Shown here piece after piece: positions 6,012-12,735 of a DNA stretch of 12,735 nt; the stretch's first letter is position 1, and each line of letters opens with the position of its first letter. Source of the DNA: Oxalobacteraceae bacterium (GTDB taxonomy: Bacteria; Pseudomonadota; Gammaproteobacteria; Burkholderiales; Burkholderiaceae_D); assembly GCA_027485535.1 (NCBI GenBank), contig JAIXQV010000057.1, positions 1-12,735 on the forward strand, in the 5' to 3' direction. The position numbers were made by a program, and so were the translations under genes. The notes under the pieces are model-generated. The model was not told the origin of the DNA. It saw nothing but the letters and a program-made list of their open reading frames with translations, and made no database searches.

Positions 6012-7188
6012 AGATCGCACCAGCGGATTTCAACGCAGCGATCTGGTCATTGTCATAGCCAAGGTCACGCAAGATATCGGTGGTGTGCTCCCCCAGTGCT
6101 GGAATAGGATCCATGCGCGGATTCCAGGCACTGCCGGACCCTGGCGGTTTGAGTGCCGGCATAGCGCCGTTTGGCGTCATCACCTCGACCCAACGCTCAC
6201 GCGCGCGTAACTGCGCGTGCTGCCAAAGGCCTTGCATATCATTCAGCATCGCATTAGCAATTTGTGCCTCGTCTAGGCGCGCGATTACTTGCTCGGCCGT
6301 GAGTGTACTGAACACCTCGCAGATCAATGCATACAGTTCACGCCGAGCTGCGCTGCGCTGCGCAGTCGAGGCAAAGCGCGGGTCTTTCGTCAGCGCGGGT
6401 TGCAGCATAACTTTTTCGCAGAACTGGGCCCACTCGCGTTCATTCTGCAAACCCAACATCACGATCTTGCCGTCACCCGCAGGAAATGGGCCGTACGGGT
6501 AGATGGTGGCATGCGAGGCCCCCGCACGCGCCGGTGCAGGCGCACCCTGGTAGGTGTAGTACATCGGGAAACTCATCCACTCGGCCATGCTCTCGAGCAT
6601 GGAAATATCGATCGCACAGCCGCGGCCAGTTCGTCCCCGCTGAATCAAGGCAGCGAGAATATTGGTGTAGGCATACATACCAGCGGCGATATCGGCAATC
6701 GATACACCCGCTTTGGTCGGCTCGTCTGGTGTGCCGGTGACGGATAAAAATCCCGACTCGCTCTGAATCAATAAATCGTAGGCCTTTTTGTCGCGGTAAG
6801 GTCCATCGACGCCGTATCCGGAGATATCGCACACAATCAATTGCGGATGCTTGGCCGATAGCGCGCCATAGGAGAGCCCCAAACGCGCCGCCGCACCGGG
6901 CGCAAGGTTTTGTACCAACACATCAACGTCGCTCAGCAATTGCTCCAGCACCTCGCGCGCAGCGGCTTGCTTGATGTCCAACGTAATGCTCTCTTTGGAG
7001 CGATTGGTCCACACGAAATGCGAGGCCAAGCCATTGACGCGGTCATCGTAGTCGCGTGCAAAATCGCCGACACCCGGGCGCTCAACCTTGATCACCCGGG
7101 CGCCAAGATCGGCGAGTTGACGTGTACAGAACGGTGCTGCAATTGCATGCTCTAGCGTGAGCACTGTGATGCCATCGAGTGGTCGCAT
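6010..7188 (-). CDS. Class III (CaiB/BaiF) CoA-transferase
   Basis: Cytoplasmic enzyme that moves CoA between acyl groups. Its 392 residues are normal for the family, which works as interlocked dimers. Visible marks are LEHAIAAPFCTRQLADLGARV at the N-terminus, VIKVERPGVGDFARD at 32-46, and GVSIADIAAGMYAY at 161-174, whose D166 aligns with the catalytic aspartate (D169 of formyl-CoA transferase). GYGVDGPYRDKKAYDLLIQ precedes it. The substrate cannot be told from sequence. Homologs act on formyl, oxalyl, carnitinyl, mesaconyl and other organic-acid CoA esters. It is convergent with the E1 gene and divergent from the glycosyltransferase gene, so it is probably transcribed alone. No clear ribosome binding site precedes ATG 7188. 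Confidence 0.9.
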   Translation of the reverse strand: MRPLDGITVLTLEHAIAAPFCTRQLADLGARVIKVERPGVGDFARDYDDRVNGLASHFVWTNRSKESITLDIKQAAAREVLEQLLSDVDVLVQNLAPGAAARLGLSYGALSAKHPQLIVCDISGYGVDGPYRDKKAYDLLIQSESGFLSVTGTPDEPTKAGVSIADIAAGMYAYTNILAALIQRGRTGRGCAIDISMLESMAEWMSFPMYYTYQGAPAPARAGASHATIYPYGPFPAGDGKIVMLGLQNEREWAQFCEKVMLQPALTKDPRFASTAQRSAARRELYALICEVFSTLTAEQVIARLDEAQIANAMLNDMQGLWQHAQLRARERWVEVMTPNGAMPALKPPGSGSAWNPRMDPIPALGEHTTDILRDLGYDNDQIAALKSAGAI

Positions 7189-7378
7189 AAGCTTTTAACA
7201 AGTTGTATGGCTACGAAATAGTGGAAAGATTATCCCACGATGACCTTAAAGCCCGGGGCCGGGGGTAGCTCAAAGCAGCCACTCAAAATCGGGCGCCAGC
7301 GGCCAGCAGCGAGTTTATAATCGCGGCTTCCGCCTGCCATGCCCCGAATGGCACACGGCACGAACCGCCTGTTCCTTC
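7189..7378. promoter_or_regulatory. Divergent promoter region, CoA-transferase / glycosyltransferase
   Basis: Toward the glycosyltransferase gene a perfect -10 hexamer TATAAT sits at 7316-7321, but no good -35 lies 16-18 bases upstream. The implied leader of about 50 bases holds a 6-base stem TGCCAT/ATGGCA (7335-7340 / 7348-7353) and no Shine-Dalgarno match. Toward the CoA-transferase, GATAAT on the minus strand (about 7229-7234) is a weak -10 candidate. A G/C-rich stretch at 7251-7265 (CCCGGGGCCGGGGG) is unexplained. Confidence 0.45.
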
Positions 7379-8965
7379 ATGTCCCAATCCCACCCCGACT
7401 CGCTACCCACACCACCTTTTGCGTCAGCGTCATTCTTCGTCCGCGCTACCCGCGCGCTTGATCGACCTGCCCTGGCCACACTACTACTGTTTGTCTGGGT
7501 CATGCTTGGCGCCTGGATCAGACCCCTCGCCCTGCCCGACGAGGGCCGCTACGTCGGCGTAGCATGGGAAATGGTGCGCTCCGGTGACTGGCTGACACCC
7601 ACGCTGAATGGGCTGCCGTATTTCCATAAGCCGCCCTTGTTTTACTGGCTGACCGCAGTGTCGATCAAGGCCTTTGGCACGGTCGATCTGGCGATGCGGT
7701 TGGCATCCATGCTGGCTGCAGCGCTGATAGCGTTTGCCGGTGCGCGTGTGCTGACCCGCTGGCATAGCGCCCAGATGGCGCGCTGGTATTTGCTGTTGCT
7801 GGCGACTTTGCCCTACGCTTACCTAGGCTCGCAATTCGCCAATCACGATATGTTGGTGGCGGCATTTATCACCGGTGCGGTGTTATTCGGCGCTGATGCA
7901 CTGTTGTCGTCCGATCAATCACAGCCATGGCAGCGCAGCATGCTGCTGGCCTGGGCCTGTGTTGCGCTTGGGCTTCTGAGTAAGGGCTTGATCGGCATCG
8001 TGCTGCCGGCCGGCGTGATGCTACTTTGGATCGTGCTGCAACGTCGCTGGTCTTGGCTCACCAAGCTGCTGTGGTGGCGCGGTATTGCCTTGTTTGCGCT
8101 GATCGCTGTGCCGTGGTTCGTGCTGATGCAATTGAAGTTCCCTGAGTTCTTCGATTATTTTTTCATTCATCAACATTTCGAGCGATTCACCGAGACCGGC
8201 TTCAACAATATGAACCCGTGGTGGTTCTACCCGGCCGTGATCGCTGTGCTGTGCCTGCCATGGTCTGTGCTGCTACTCGGCCAAGTCAAGTTGCCTACAC
8301 AATCCGCCACCCATGCAGCACTTCGTCAGTTGCAATGGGCCTGGGTGGTGGTCATCGTCGGATTTTTTTCGATTCCAGCCTCGAAGTTGATTGGCTATGT
8401 ATTACCAGCGATACCGGCTATCGCAATGCTGATTGCAGATGTCGTGGTTACCCGTCTGCTGCCGCTGCGTCGCGCACAATTGCTGCCAAAAGCGATCGTC
8501 GTCATCTGCCTGCTGAGCTTGATCCCGCTGGTCTGGATTTTCGGGCGAGTGGACGTGTATTCCTCCAAGCCGCTGGCGACCGCTTATCGTAGCGCCGCGT
8601 CACCGCAAGATCAGGTGTTGTCCTTGGGGCTTTATCGCTTTGATTTCCCGATTTATGCACAGCTCCGTTCGCCGCTGCCAGTAGTACTCAACTGGGATGA
8701 CCCCTCGATCGCGCGAACAGACAGCTGGCCACGTGAATTATTGGATGCATCGAAGTTTGACCTGCCGGCCGGCGAGCGTGTGCTGATCAAGCCTGCAGAT
8801 TTAGACGCTTTGCTATGCGCCAAAGAAGTCAGCTGGGTAATCGCGCCACTCGGCAGCAATGAGCCGCTATTAGCATCAGCCGAGATCATCCGCAGCACGA
8901 CCCTGCATAAGCTGATGCGTTTCGACCGAGAGCGCAGTAATTTGCCTTGCAGAGGCGGACTATAG
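7379..8965 (+). CDS. ArnT/PMT-like polytopic membrane glycosyltransferase
   Basis: Inner-membrane glycosyltransferase of the GT-C fold, 528 residues (E. coli ArnT is about 550). These enzymes use polyprenyl-phosphate sugars and act on the periplasmic side. The first outer loop carries the catalytic-type motif PDEGRY with D54 and E55, followed by NGLPYFHKPPLFYWL (77-91) and NHDML (155-159), all characteristic of the ArnT/PMT_2 group. About ten or more hydrophobic segments fill residues 30-410, and a soluble C-terminal domain follows. The acceptor could be lipid A, another glycan or protein. No arn operon gene is nearby, so an aminoarabinose role is not supported. ATG 7379 has no clear ribosome binding site but fits the family N-terminus and the upstream TATAAT. 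Confidence 0.85.
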   Translation: MSQSHPDSLPTPPFASASFFVRATRALDRPALATLLLFVWVMLGAWIRPLALPDEGRYVGVAWEMVRSGDWLTPTLNGLPYFHKPPLFYWLTAVSIKAFGTVDLAMRLASMLAAALIAFAGARVLTRWHSAQMARWYLLLLATLPYAYLGSQFANHDMLVAAFITGAVLFGADALLSSDQSQPWQRSMLLAWACVALGLLSKGLIGIVLPAGVMLLWIVLQRRWSWLTKLLWWRGIALFALIAVPWFVLMQLKFPEFFDYFFIHQHFERFTETGFNNMNPWWFYPAVIAVLCLPWSVLLLGQVKLPTQSATHAALRQLQWAWVVVIVGFFSIPASKLIGYVLPAIPAIAMLIADVVVTRLLPLRRAQLLPKAIVVICLLSLIPLVWIFGRVDVYSSKPLATAYRSAASPQDQVLSLGLYRFDFPIYAQLRSPLPVVLNWDDPSIARTDSWPRELLDASKFDLPAGERVLIKPADLDALLCAKEVSWVIAPLGSNEPLLASAEIIRSTTLHKLMRFDRERSNLPCRGGL

Positions 8966-9085
8966 CCCCTTACATCATCTAGCAAATCGTTTAGTACAGC
9001 ATCGTGAACCACAATGAAGGCGTGATTGAGCACCGATTGAGGCCCACTTCTCCCACGCTCAGCCGCCGAATAAAAGGACAGTAAG
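8966..9085 (+). promoter_or_regulatory. Leader of kup with ribosome binding site
   Basis: The ribosome binding site AAAAGGA (9072-9078) lies seven bases before the GTG start and decides it over the in-frame ATG at 9128. A direct repeat of GATTGAG (9024-9030 and 9035-9041) has an 11-base period, about one helical turn. A weak CTTACA/TAGTAC pair (8969-8974 / 8992-8997, 17-base spacer) is the best promoter candidate; co-transcription with the glycosyltransferase gene is also possible. Confidence 0.45.
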
Positions 9086-11026
9086 GTGTCAATCAGTAAC
9101 CCGGAATTTTCAAAATCATCAGTGATGCGCCCAGTCTCTGTGACTGGTCAGGGTATCTACCATCACGCACCGACCCCCGCCTTGGTGTTAGCCGCCGTTG
9201 GTGTCGTGTTTGGTGACATTGGTACCAGCCCGCTGTACGCGCTCAAAGAGTGTTTCAGCGCCGAGCATGGCATACCCTACTCGACCGATGCTGTGCTCGG
9301 TATCTTGTCGATGATTTTCTGGGCCTTACTGATGGTGGTCACGGTGAAGTACGTGATCTTCGTTCTACGCGCCGACAATGATGGTGAAGGCGGCGTTCTG
9401 TCATTGATGGCGCTGGCGCTGCGCTCATCGAAAAGTGAGCGTTGGCAGTACCGCTTTCTGCTCATGCTCGGTGCGCTGGGTGCTTGCATGCTGCTCGGTG
9501 AGTCAGTCATTACGCCGGCCATCTCCGTGCTGTCGGCGGTTGAAGGTTTGGAAGTGGTCAACCCGGGCATGAAGCGCTACGTGATTCCGATCACGCTGGT
9601 GATCATCATCGCGCTGTTCATGATCCAACGCTATGGCACCGCAGCAGTCGGCCGACTGTTCGGCCCGATCATGCTGGTATGGTTTTCGACATTGGCGGTA
9701 TTTGGTGTAATGAGCGTGATGCAGAACCCAACGATTCTGTATGCCGTCAACCCTGCTTACGCTGTTGCCTTTGTGTCTGAGCACACGCTGCAAGCCTACA
9801 TCGTGATGGGCTCGGTAGTGCTGGTGGTGACGGGCGTAGAAGCGCTCTACCTCGACATGGGCCACTTCGGACGCAAGCCAGTGCGCTTGGCCTGGCTACT
9901 GATCGCGCTGCCTGCGCTGATGATCAATTATTTTGGCCAAGGCGCGCTGATGTTGGCAGAACCTTCCGCCGCAGAAAACCCCTTCTTCATGATGCTTCCC
10001 GAGTGGTCACTGTGGCCCATGATTGGCTTGGCCACGGTCGCCACTGTCATCGCCTCGCAGGCAGTCATCTCGGGCGCATTCTCGCTGGCTAACCAAGGCA
10101 TCCTGCTCGGCTTCTTACCGCGCATGCAGATTTTGCACACCTCTGAAACCGAGCGCGGGCAAATTTACATGCCGATGGTGAACTGGTTGCTCTTGGTATT
10201 GGTGATCTTCACGGTCATTCAATTCCGTGAGTCGGGCAACCTAGCGGCTGCCTATGGCATCTCGGTCACCACCACCATGCTGATCACCACCTCGTTGCTT
10301 GCCGTGGTGATGTACAACGAGTGGAAAATCAAGCCCGTGTTTGTCATCTTGCTGTCGGTGATGTTCTTTGCGCTGGATTTCTCTTTTTGGACCGCGAACC
10401 TGATCAAAGTGAAAGATGGCGGCTGGTACCCGATGCTGCTGGGCGCTATCTGCTTTGTAATGCTGACTACTTGGTATAAAGGCCGCAGATTATTACGAGA
10501 GCGCGTCGTCGATGATTCGATCCGCCTAGCCGATTTTGTGCAAGCTTTGCTGGCGCACCCACCACATCGGGTAGAGGGTACTTCTGTATTCCTCACTGCG
10601 CATATTGATTTTGTACCGGTCGCGCTGCTGCACAATCTGAAACACAACCGCGTGCTGCATAAGCGGGTGGTGTTTCTCAAGCTATCGATTTGGGATATCC
10701 CATATGTCCGTGACGAAGAGAAAATTAACGTCGTCGAACTTGGTAGCGAATGCTACGTAGTGCGCGCCGTTCACGGTTTCAAGGAAACGCCTGATATCAA
10801 CCATGTGCTGGCACTTCTAGAGAAGCAGCATGGCCTGGCACTCGAACTCTCCGACACCTCATTCTTCTTGGCGCGAGATACTGTTGTTCCAAGTAACCTG
10901 CCGGGCATGGCGGTGTGGCGAGAAAGGTTGTTTGCCTGGATGATGCAGAATGCGGCAAAGCCTTCGGACTTCTTCAAGATTCCACCCAATCGCGTGGTGG
11001 AGCTGGGTACGAAAATAGAAATTTGA
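9086..11026 (+). CDS. kup: Low-affinity potassium transporter Kup
   Basis: Inner-membrane K+ uptake protein of the KUP/HAK/KT family, thought to work as a K+/H+ symporter. 646 residues, against about 622 in E. coli. After a 30-residue N-terminal extension comes the family signature GVVFGDIGTSPLYALKECFS (about 38-57), then about twelve membrane segments, with LLGESVITPAISVLSAVEG, VTGVEALYLDMGHFG, and ISGAFSLANQGILLGFLPRM as clear family blocks. A cytoplasmic C-terminal domain ends with PSDFFKIPPNRVVELGTKIEI, typical of betaproteobacterial Kup. The GTG start is supported by a ribosome binding site seven bases upstream. It follows the glycosyltransferase gene by 120 bases and is convergent with gltL. 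No feature of its regulation is evident. Confidence 0.96.
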   Translation: MSISNPEFSKSSVMRPVSVTGQGIYHHAPTPALVLAAVGVVFGDIGTSPLYALKECFSAEHGIPYSTDAVLGILSMIFWALLMVVTVKYVIFVLRADNDGEGGVLSLMALALRSSKSERWQYRFLLMLGALGACMLLGESVITPAISVLSAVEGLEVVNPGMKRYVIPITLVIIIALFMIQRYGTAAVGRLFGPIMLVWFSTLAVFGVMSVMQNPTILYAVNPAYAVAFVSEHTLQAYIVMGSVVLVVTGVEALYLDMGHFGRKPVRLAWLLIALPALMINYFGQGALMLAEPSAAENPFFMMLPEWSLWPMIGLATVATVIASQAVISGAFSLANQGILLGFLPRMQILHTSETERGQIYMPMVNWLLLVLVIFTVIQFRESGNLAAAYGISVTTTMLITTSLLAVVMYNEWKIKPVFVILLSVMFFALDFSFWTANLIKVKDGGWYPMLLGAICFVMLTTWYKGRRLLRERVVDDSIRLADFVQALLAHPPHRVEGTSVFLTAHIDFVPVALLHNLKHNRVLHKRVVFLKLSIWDIPYVRDEEKINVVELGSECYVVRAVHGFKETPDINHVLALLEKQHGLALELSDTSFFLARDTVVPSNLPGMAVWRERLFAWMMQNAAKPSDFFKIPPNRVVELGTKIEI

Positions 11027-11037
11027 AAGTGTGTTTT

Positions 11038-11069
11038 TTCTGGATTCCGGCATAGGCCGAGATCCAGAA
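11038..11069. repeat. Hairpin repeat, copy 3, between convergent kup and gltL
   Basis: TTCTGGAT (11038-11045) pairs perfectly with ATCCAGAA (11062-11069). The stem continues through a wobble, one mismatch and CGGC/GCCG to a 4-base loop. The central part, TGGATTCCGGC (11041-11051) and GCCGAGAT (11056-11063), matches the hairpin at 1945-1967 in sequence and arm length, so it belongs to the same repeat family. On the plus strand the T-run lies before the stem (11034-11039), not after, so it is not a canonical intrinsic terminator for kup, though it may still separate the two converging transcripts. The rest of the gap 11027-11116 shows nothing else. Confidence 0.65.
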
Positions 11070-11116
11070 TTTAGCCGAATACGCATTACGCCGTTAGCTG
11101 GCCGCGCAATATGCTT

Positions 11117-11851
11117 TCAATGCGCCAAGACCTTCGCCAGAAATTCCTGTGCGCGTGGTACGCGTGACGAGATATCGCCAAAAAACTCGCTACTGGCGCA
11201 ATCTTCCAGAATACGCCCCTGATCCATAAAAATCACACGGTTGGCCACCCGCTTGGCAAACCCCATCTCGTGGGTTACGCACATCATGGTCATGCCTTCG
11301 TTGGCGAGCTGCACCATCACCTCGAGGACCTCACCGACCATTTCAGGGTCCAGCGCTGAAGTCGGCTCATCAAACAGCATCACTACCGGATCCATTGCTA
11401 AGGCACGCGCAATCGCAACCCGCTGCTGCTGCCCGCCGGATAGTTGCGAAGGATGTTTATCGCGCTGCGACGCAAGGCCCACACGCTCAAGTAGTTTCGC
11501 ACCGCGCGTCTGCGCATCCGATAAAGAACGACCGAGCACCTGTACCTGCGCCAGCGTCAGGTTTTCCATCACCGACAAATGCGGAAACAACTCAAAGTGC
11601 TGAAACACCATACCTACCCGCGCACGTAAGGCGGGTAAGTCGGCACGAGGATCGTGCAGCGCGACACCATTCACCGTTAGCTCGCCTTCCTGGAAAGCTT
11701 CCAGCGCATTGATGGTCTTGATGAGTGTTGATTTGCCCGAGCCCGAGGGCCCGCAAACCACCACCACCTCACCTTTATTCACCTCCAGCGAGCAGTTATC
11801 CAGCACCTTGAAGCTGCCGTACCATTTCGACAGATGCTTCATCACAATCAT
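11117..11851 (-). CDS. gltL: Glutamate/aspartate ABC transporter ATP-binding protein GltL
   Basis: ATPase subunit of a polar amino-acid ABC importer, bound to the cytoplasmic face of its permeases. 244 residues, very close in length and sequence to E. coli GltL. Walker A GPSGSGKS is at 34-41, the Q-loop glutamine at 84 (MVFQHFELFPHLS), the signature LSGGQQQR at 137-144, Walker B VVMLFDEP at 156-163 and the switch histidine at 194 (VTHEMGF). The phrase RVGMVFQHFELFPHLSVMEN is typical of GltL rather than AapP. The start is fixed by TAGGAG (minus strand, 11857-11862) five bases upstream. It begins one base after the stop of the permease gene, so the two are translationally coupled. It is convergent with kup. 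No odd residue was seen. Confidence 0.95.
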   Translation of the reverse strand: MIVMKHLSKWYGSFKVLDNCSLEVNKGEVVVVCGPSGSGKSTLIKTINALEAFQEGELTVNGVALHDPRADLPALRARVGMVFQHFELFPHLSVMENLTLAQVQVLGRSLSDAQTRGAKLLERVGLASQRDKHPSQLSGGQQQRVAIARALAMDPVVMLFDEPTSALDPEMVGEVLEVMVQLANEGMTMMCVTHEMGFAKRVANRVIFMDQGRILEDCASSEFFGDISSRVPRAQEFLAKVLAH

Positions 11852-11852
11852 G

Positions 11853-12735
11853 TTAGCTCCTAGCTTGTAGTCGCGCGGCTGGCCGAGTTACTAACCGCGC
11901 GGCGACTCGCGACAGCGTCAGGCAAATGACAAAGTACACCAGCGCCGCACCGATATACGCTTCGATCGGACGACCCAAAATTTTGCCAGCGACATCAAAA
12001 CCCTTGAGCAAGTCATACGCACCAATCGCATATACCAGCGAGGTATCCTGAAACAGCACGATTACCTGCGTCAGTAGCACCGGCAGCATGTTCTTCAGGG
12101 CTTGTGGCAGCACCACCAAGCGCATGGATTGGCTTTTGCTCAAGCCCAAGGAGGCAGACGCTTCATGCTGCCCCAAGGACACCGAAGCAATGCCCGAGCG
12201 AACCACCTCTGCAATGAAAGAAGCGGTGTAAAAAACCAAGCCACAGAGCAGGGCCATGAACTCGGGGCTGAACACCCCCCCATCTTCAATTTGGAAATCA
12301 CCCACTTTGGGGACATTCCATTCGGCAGGCGCACCTCCCGCCAACCAACCCAAGACCATCAGGACCAAGGTGACCGCCAGCGACACGGCCCAAACCGGAC
12401 GGGTATGGCCAGTTTGGTCAAAATGCGCTTTGGCCTTTCGGCGGTAGTAAATGGCAAACAAGCCGCCCAAGGCAGCGCCAACGAGGGCCAGCGTTTGTCC
12501 CCATTGCCAGACGGGCCAAGGGAATGAAACGCCGTTTTTGCTCAGGTAAAAATCTCCCAGCTTCCAGGCTTTGTCGAAATCGGGCAAGGCTTCGGTGAAC
12601 ACCAAATACCAAATCAGCAACTGCAGGTAAACCGGCACGTTGCGGAAGAACTCGACATAGGCATAACAAACCTTGCGCACCAGCAAGTTGGCCGAAAAAC
12701 GTCCCACGCCGATCAGCACCCCCAACAAGGTGGCG
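11853..12735 (-). CDS. Amino-acid ABC transporter permease, 5' end outside the window; apparent AapQ/GltK chimera
   Basis: Inner-membrane permease of the HisM/GltK family. The frame is open to the window edge (ATLLGVLIGVGR is the first readable stretch), so its start is missing. The N-terminal part has FRNVPVYLQLLIWYLVFTEA, a long insertion with KNGVSFPWPVW, and FYTASFIAEVVRSGIASV, all as in AapQ/BztB (about 390 residues in full). The EAA loop reads GQHEASASLGLSKSQSMRLV. After it, LPVLLTQVIVLFQDTSLVYA and GAYDLLKGFDVAGKILGRPI, then YFVIC, match GltK instead; AapQ would have LTSQYLNLTKNSSLA there. Alanine codons are mainly GCC before the join (13 of 22 in 12121-12735) and mainly GCG after it (7 of 12). 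It ends one base before gltL, the position expected for gltK. It may be a natural recombinant or an assembly join. Confidence 0.8.
   Translation of the reverse strand, partial: ATLLGVLIGVGRFSANLLVRKVCYAYVEFFRNVPVYLQLLIWYLVFTEALPDFDKAWKLGDFYLSKNGVSFPWPVWQWGQTLALVGAALGGLFAIYYRRKAKAHFDQTGHTRPVWAVSLAVTLVLMVLGWLAGGAPAEWNVPKVGDFQIEDGGVFSPEFMALLCGLVFYTASFIAEVVRSGIASVSLGQHEASASLGLSKSQSMRLVVLPQALKNMLPVLLTQVIVLFQDTSLVYAIGAYDLLKGFDVAGKILGRPIEAYIGAALVYFVICLTLSRVAARLVTRPAARLQARS

Noticed and set aside
6289..6747. A 152-residue plus-strand frame opposite the CoA-transferase
   Set aside because: The CoA-transferase on the other strand is intact with its catalytic aspartate, and this frame shows no domain or start signal.
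7251..7265. G-rich run as a G-quadruplex
   Set aside because: There are only two clear G-runs, and four are needed.
7340..7465. Leader frame starting MPRMAHGTNR that runs into the glycosyltransferase gene
   Set aside because: No ribosome binding site, long out-of-frame overlap with a recognised gene, and no coding look.

Overview
The window looks like chromosomal DNA of a betaproteobacterium, most likely of the order Burkholderiales. The reasons are gene content and protein style: a molybdenum-type regulator beside mobA, an Lrp gene divergent from a homodimeric E1, a Kup with a typical betaproteobacterial C-terminus, and a GltL-type ATPase. GC is moderate to high and GCG alanine codons are common. 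No insertion sequence, phage gene, CRISPR array, tRNA or rRNA was recognised. Almost every base belongs to a housekeeping or metabolic gene, and no gap exceeds about 190 bases.

Layout. (1) Positions 1-1969: the first ten codons of a divergent gene, perhaps an MFS transporter of the oxalate/formate type, share a 128-base control region with a ModE-type regulator that has a periplasmic-binding-protein-like ligand domain. mobA (molybdopterin guanylyltransferase) follows on the same strand. This is a molybdenum-cofactor module. (2) Positions 1945-2574: two copies of a hairpin repeat end mobA and the convergent small XRE-like gene. An unassigned 40-residue reading frame precedes the latter. (3) Positions 2601-5963: an Lrp/AsnC regulator is divergent from a stand-alone homodimeric 2-oxoacid dehydrogenase E1 (AceE/MdeB type). 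Their 198-base gap holds a near-perfect Lrp operator and a weaker second site. (4) Positions 6010-7188: a class III (CaiB/BaiF) CoA-transferase, convergent with E1. (5) Positions 7379-11026: an ArnT/PMT-like membrane glycosyltransferase, then the potassium transporter kup. (6) Positions 11117-12735: gltL and an upstream amino-acid ABC permease cut by the window edge.

Most notable points. The terminal permease looks chimeric: its N-terminal two-thirds are AapQ/BztB-like and its C-terminal third is GltK-like, with an apparent shift in alanine codon choice near the join. This is either a real recombinant gene or an assembly chimera. The Lrp operator between the regulator and E1 genes is a clear, testable regulatory prediction. 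The hairpin repeat occurs in two of the three convergent gene junctions, and in one of them it supplies the last codons and the stop of mobA. I found no convincing novel defence or biosynthetic system here.
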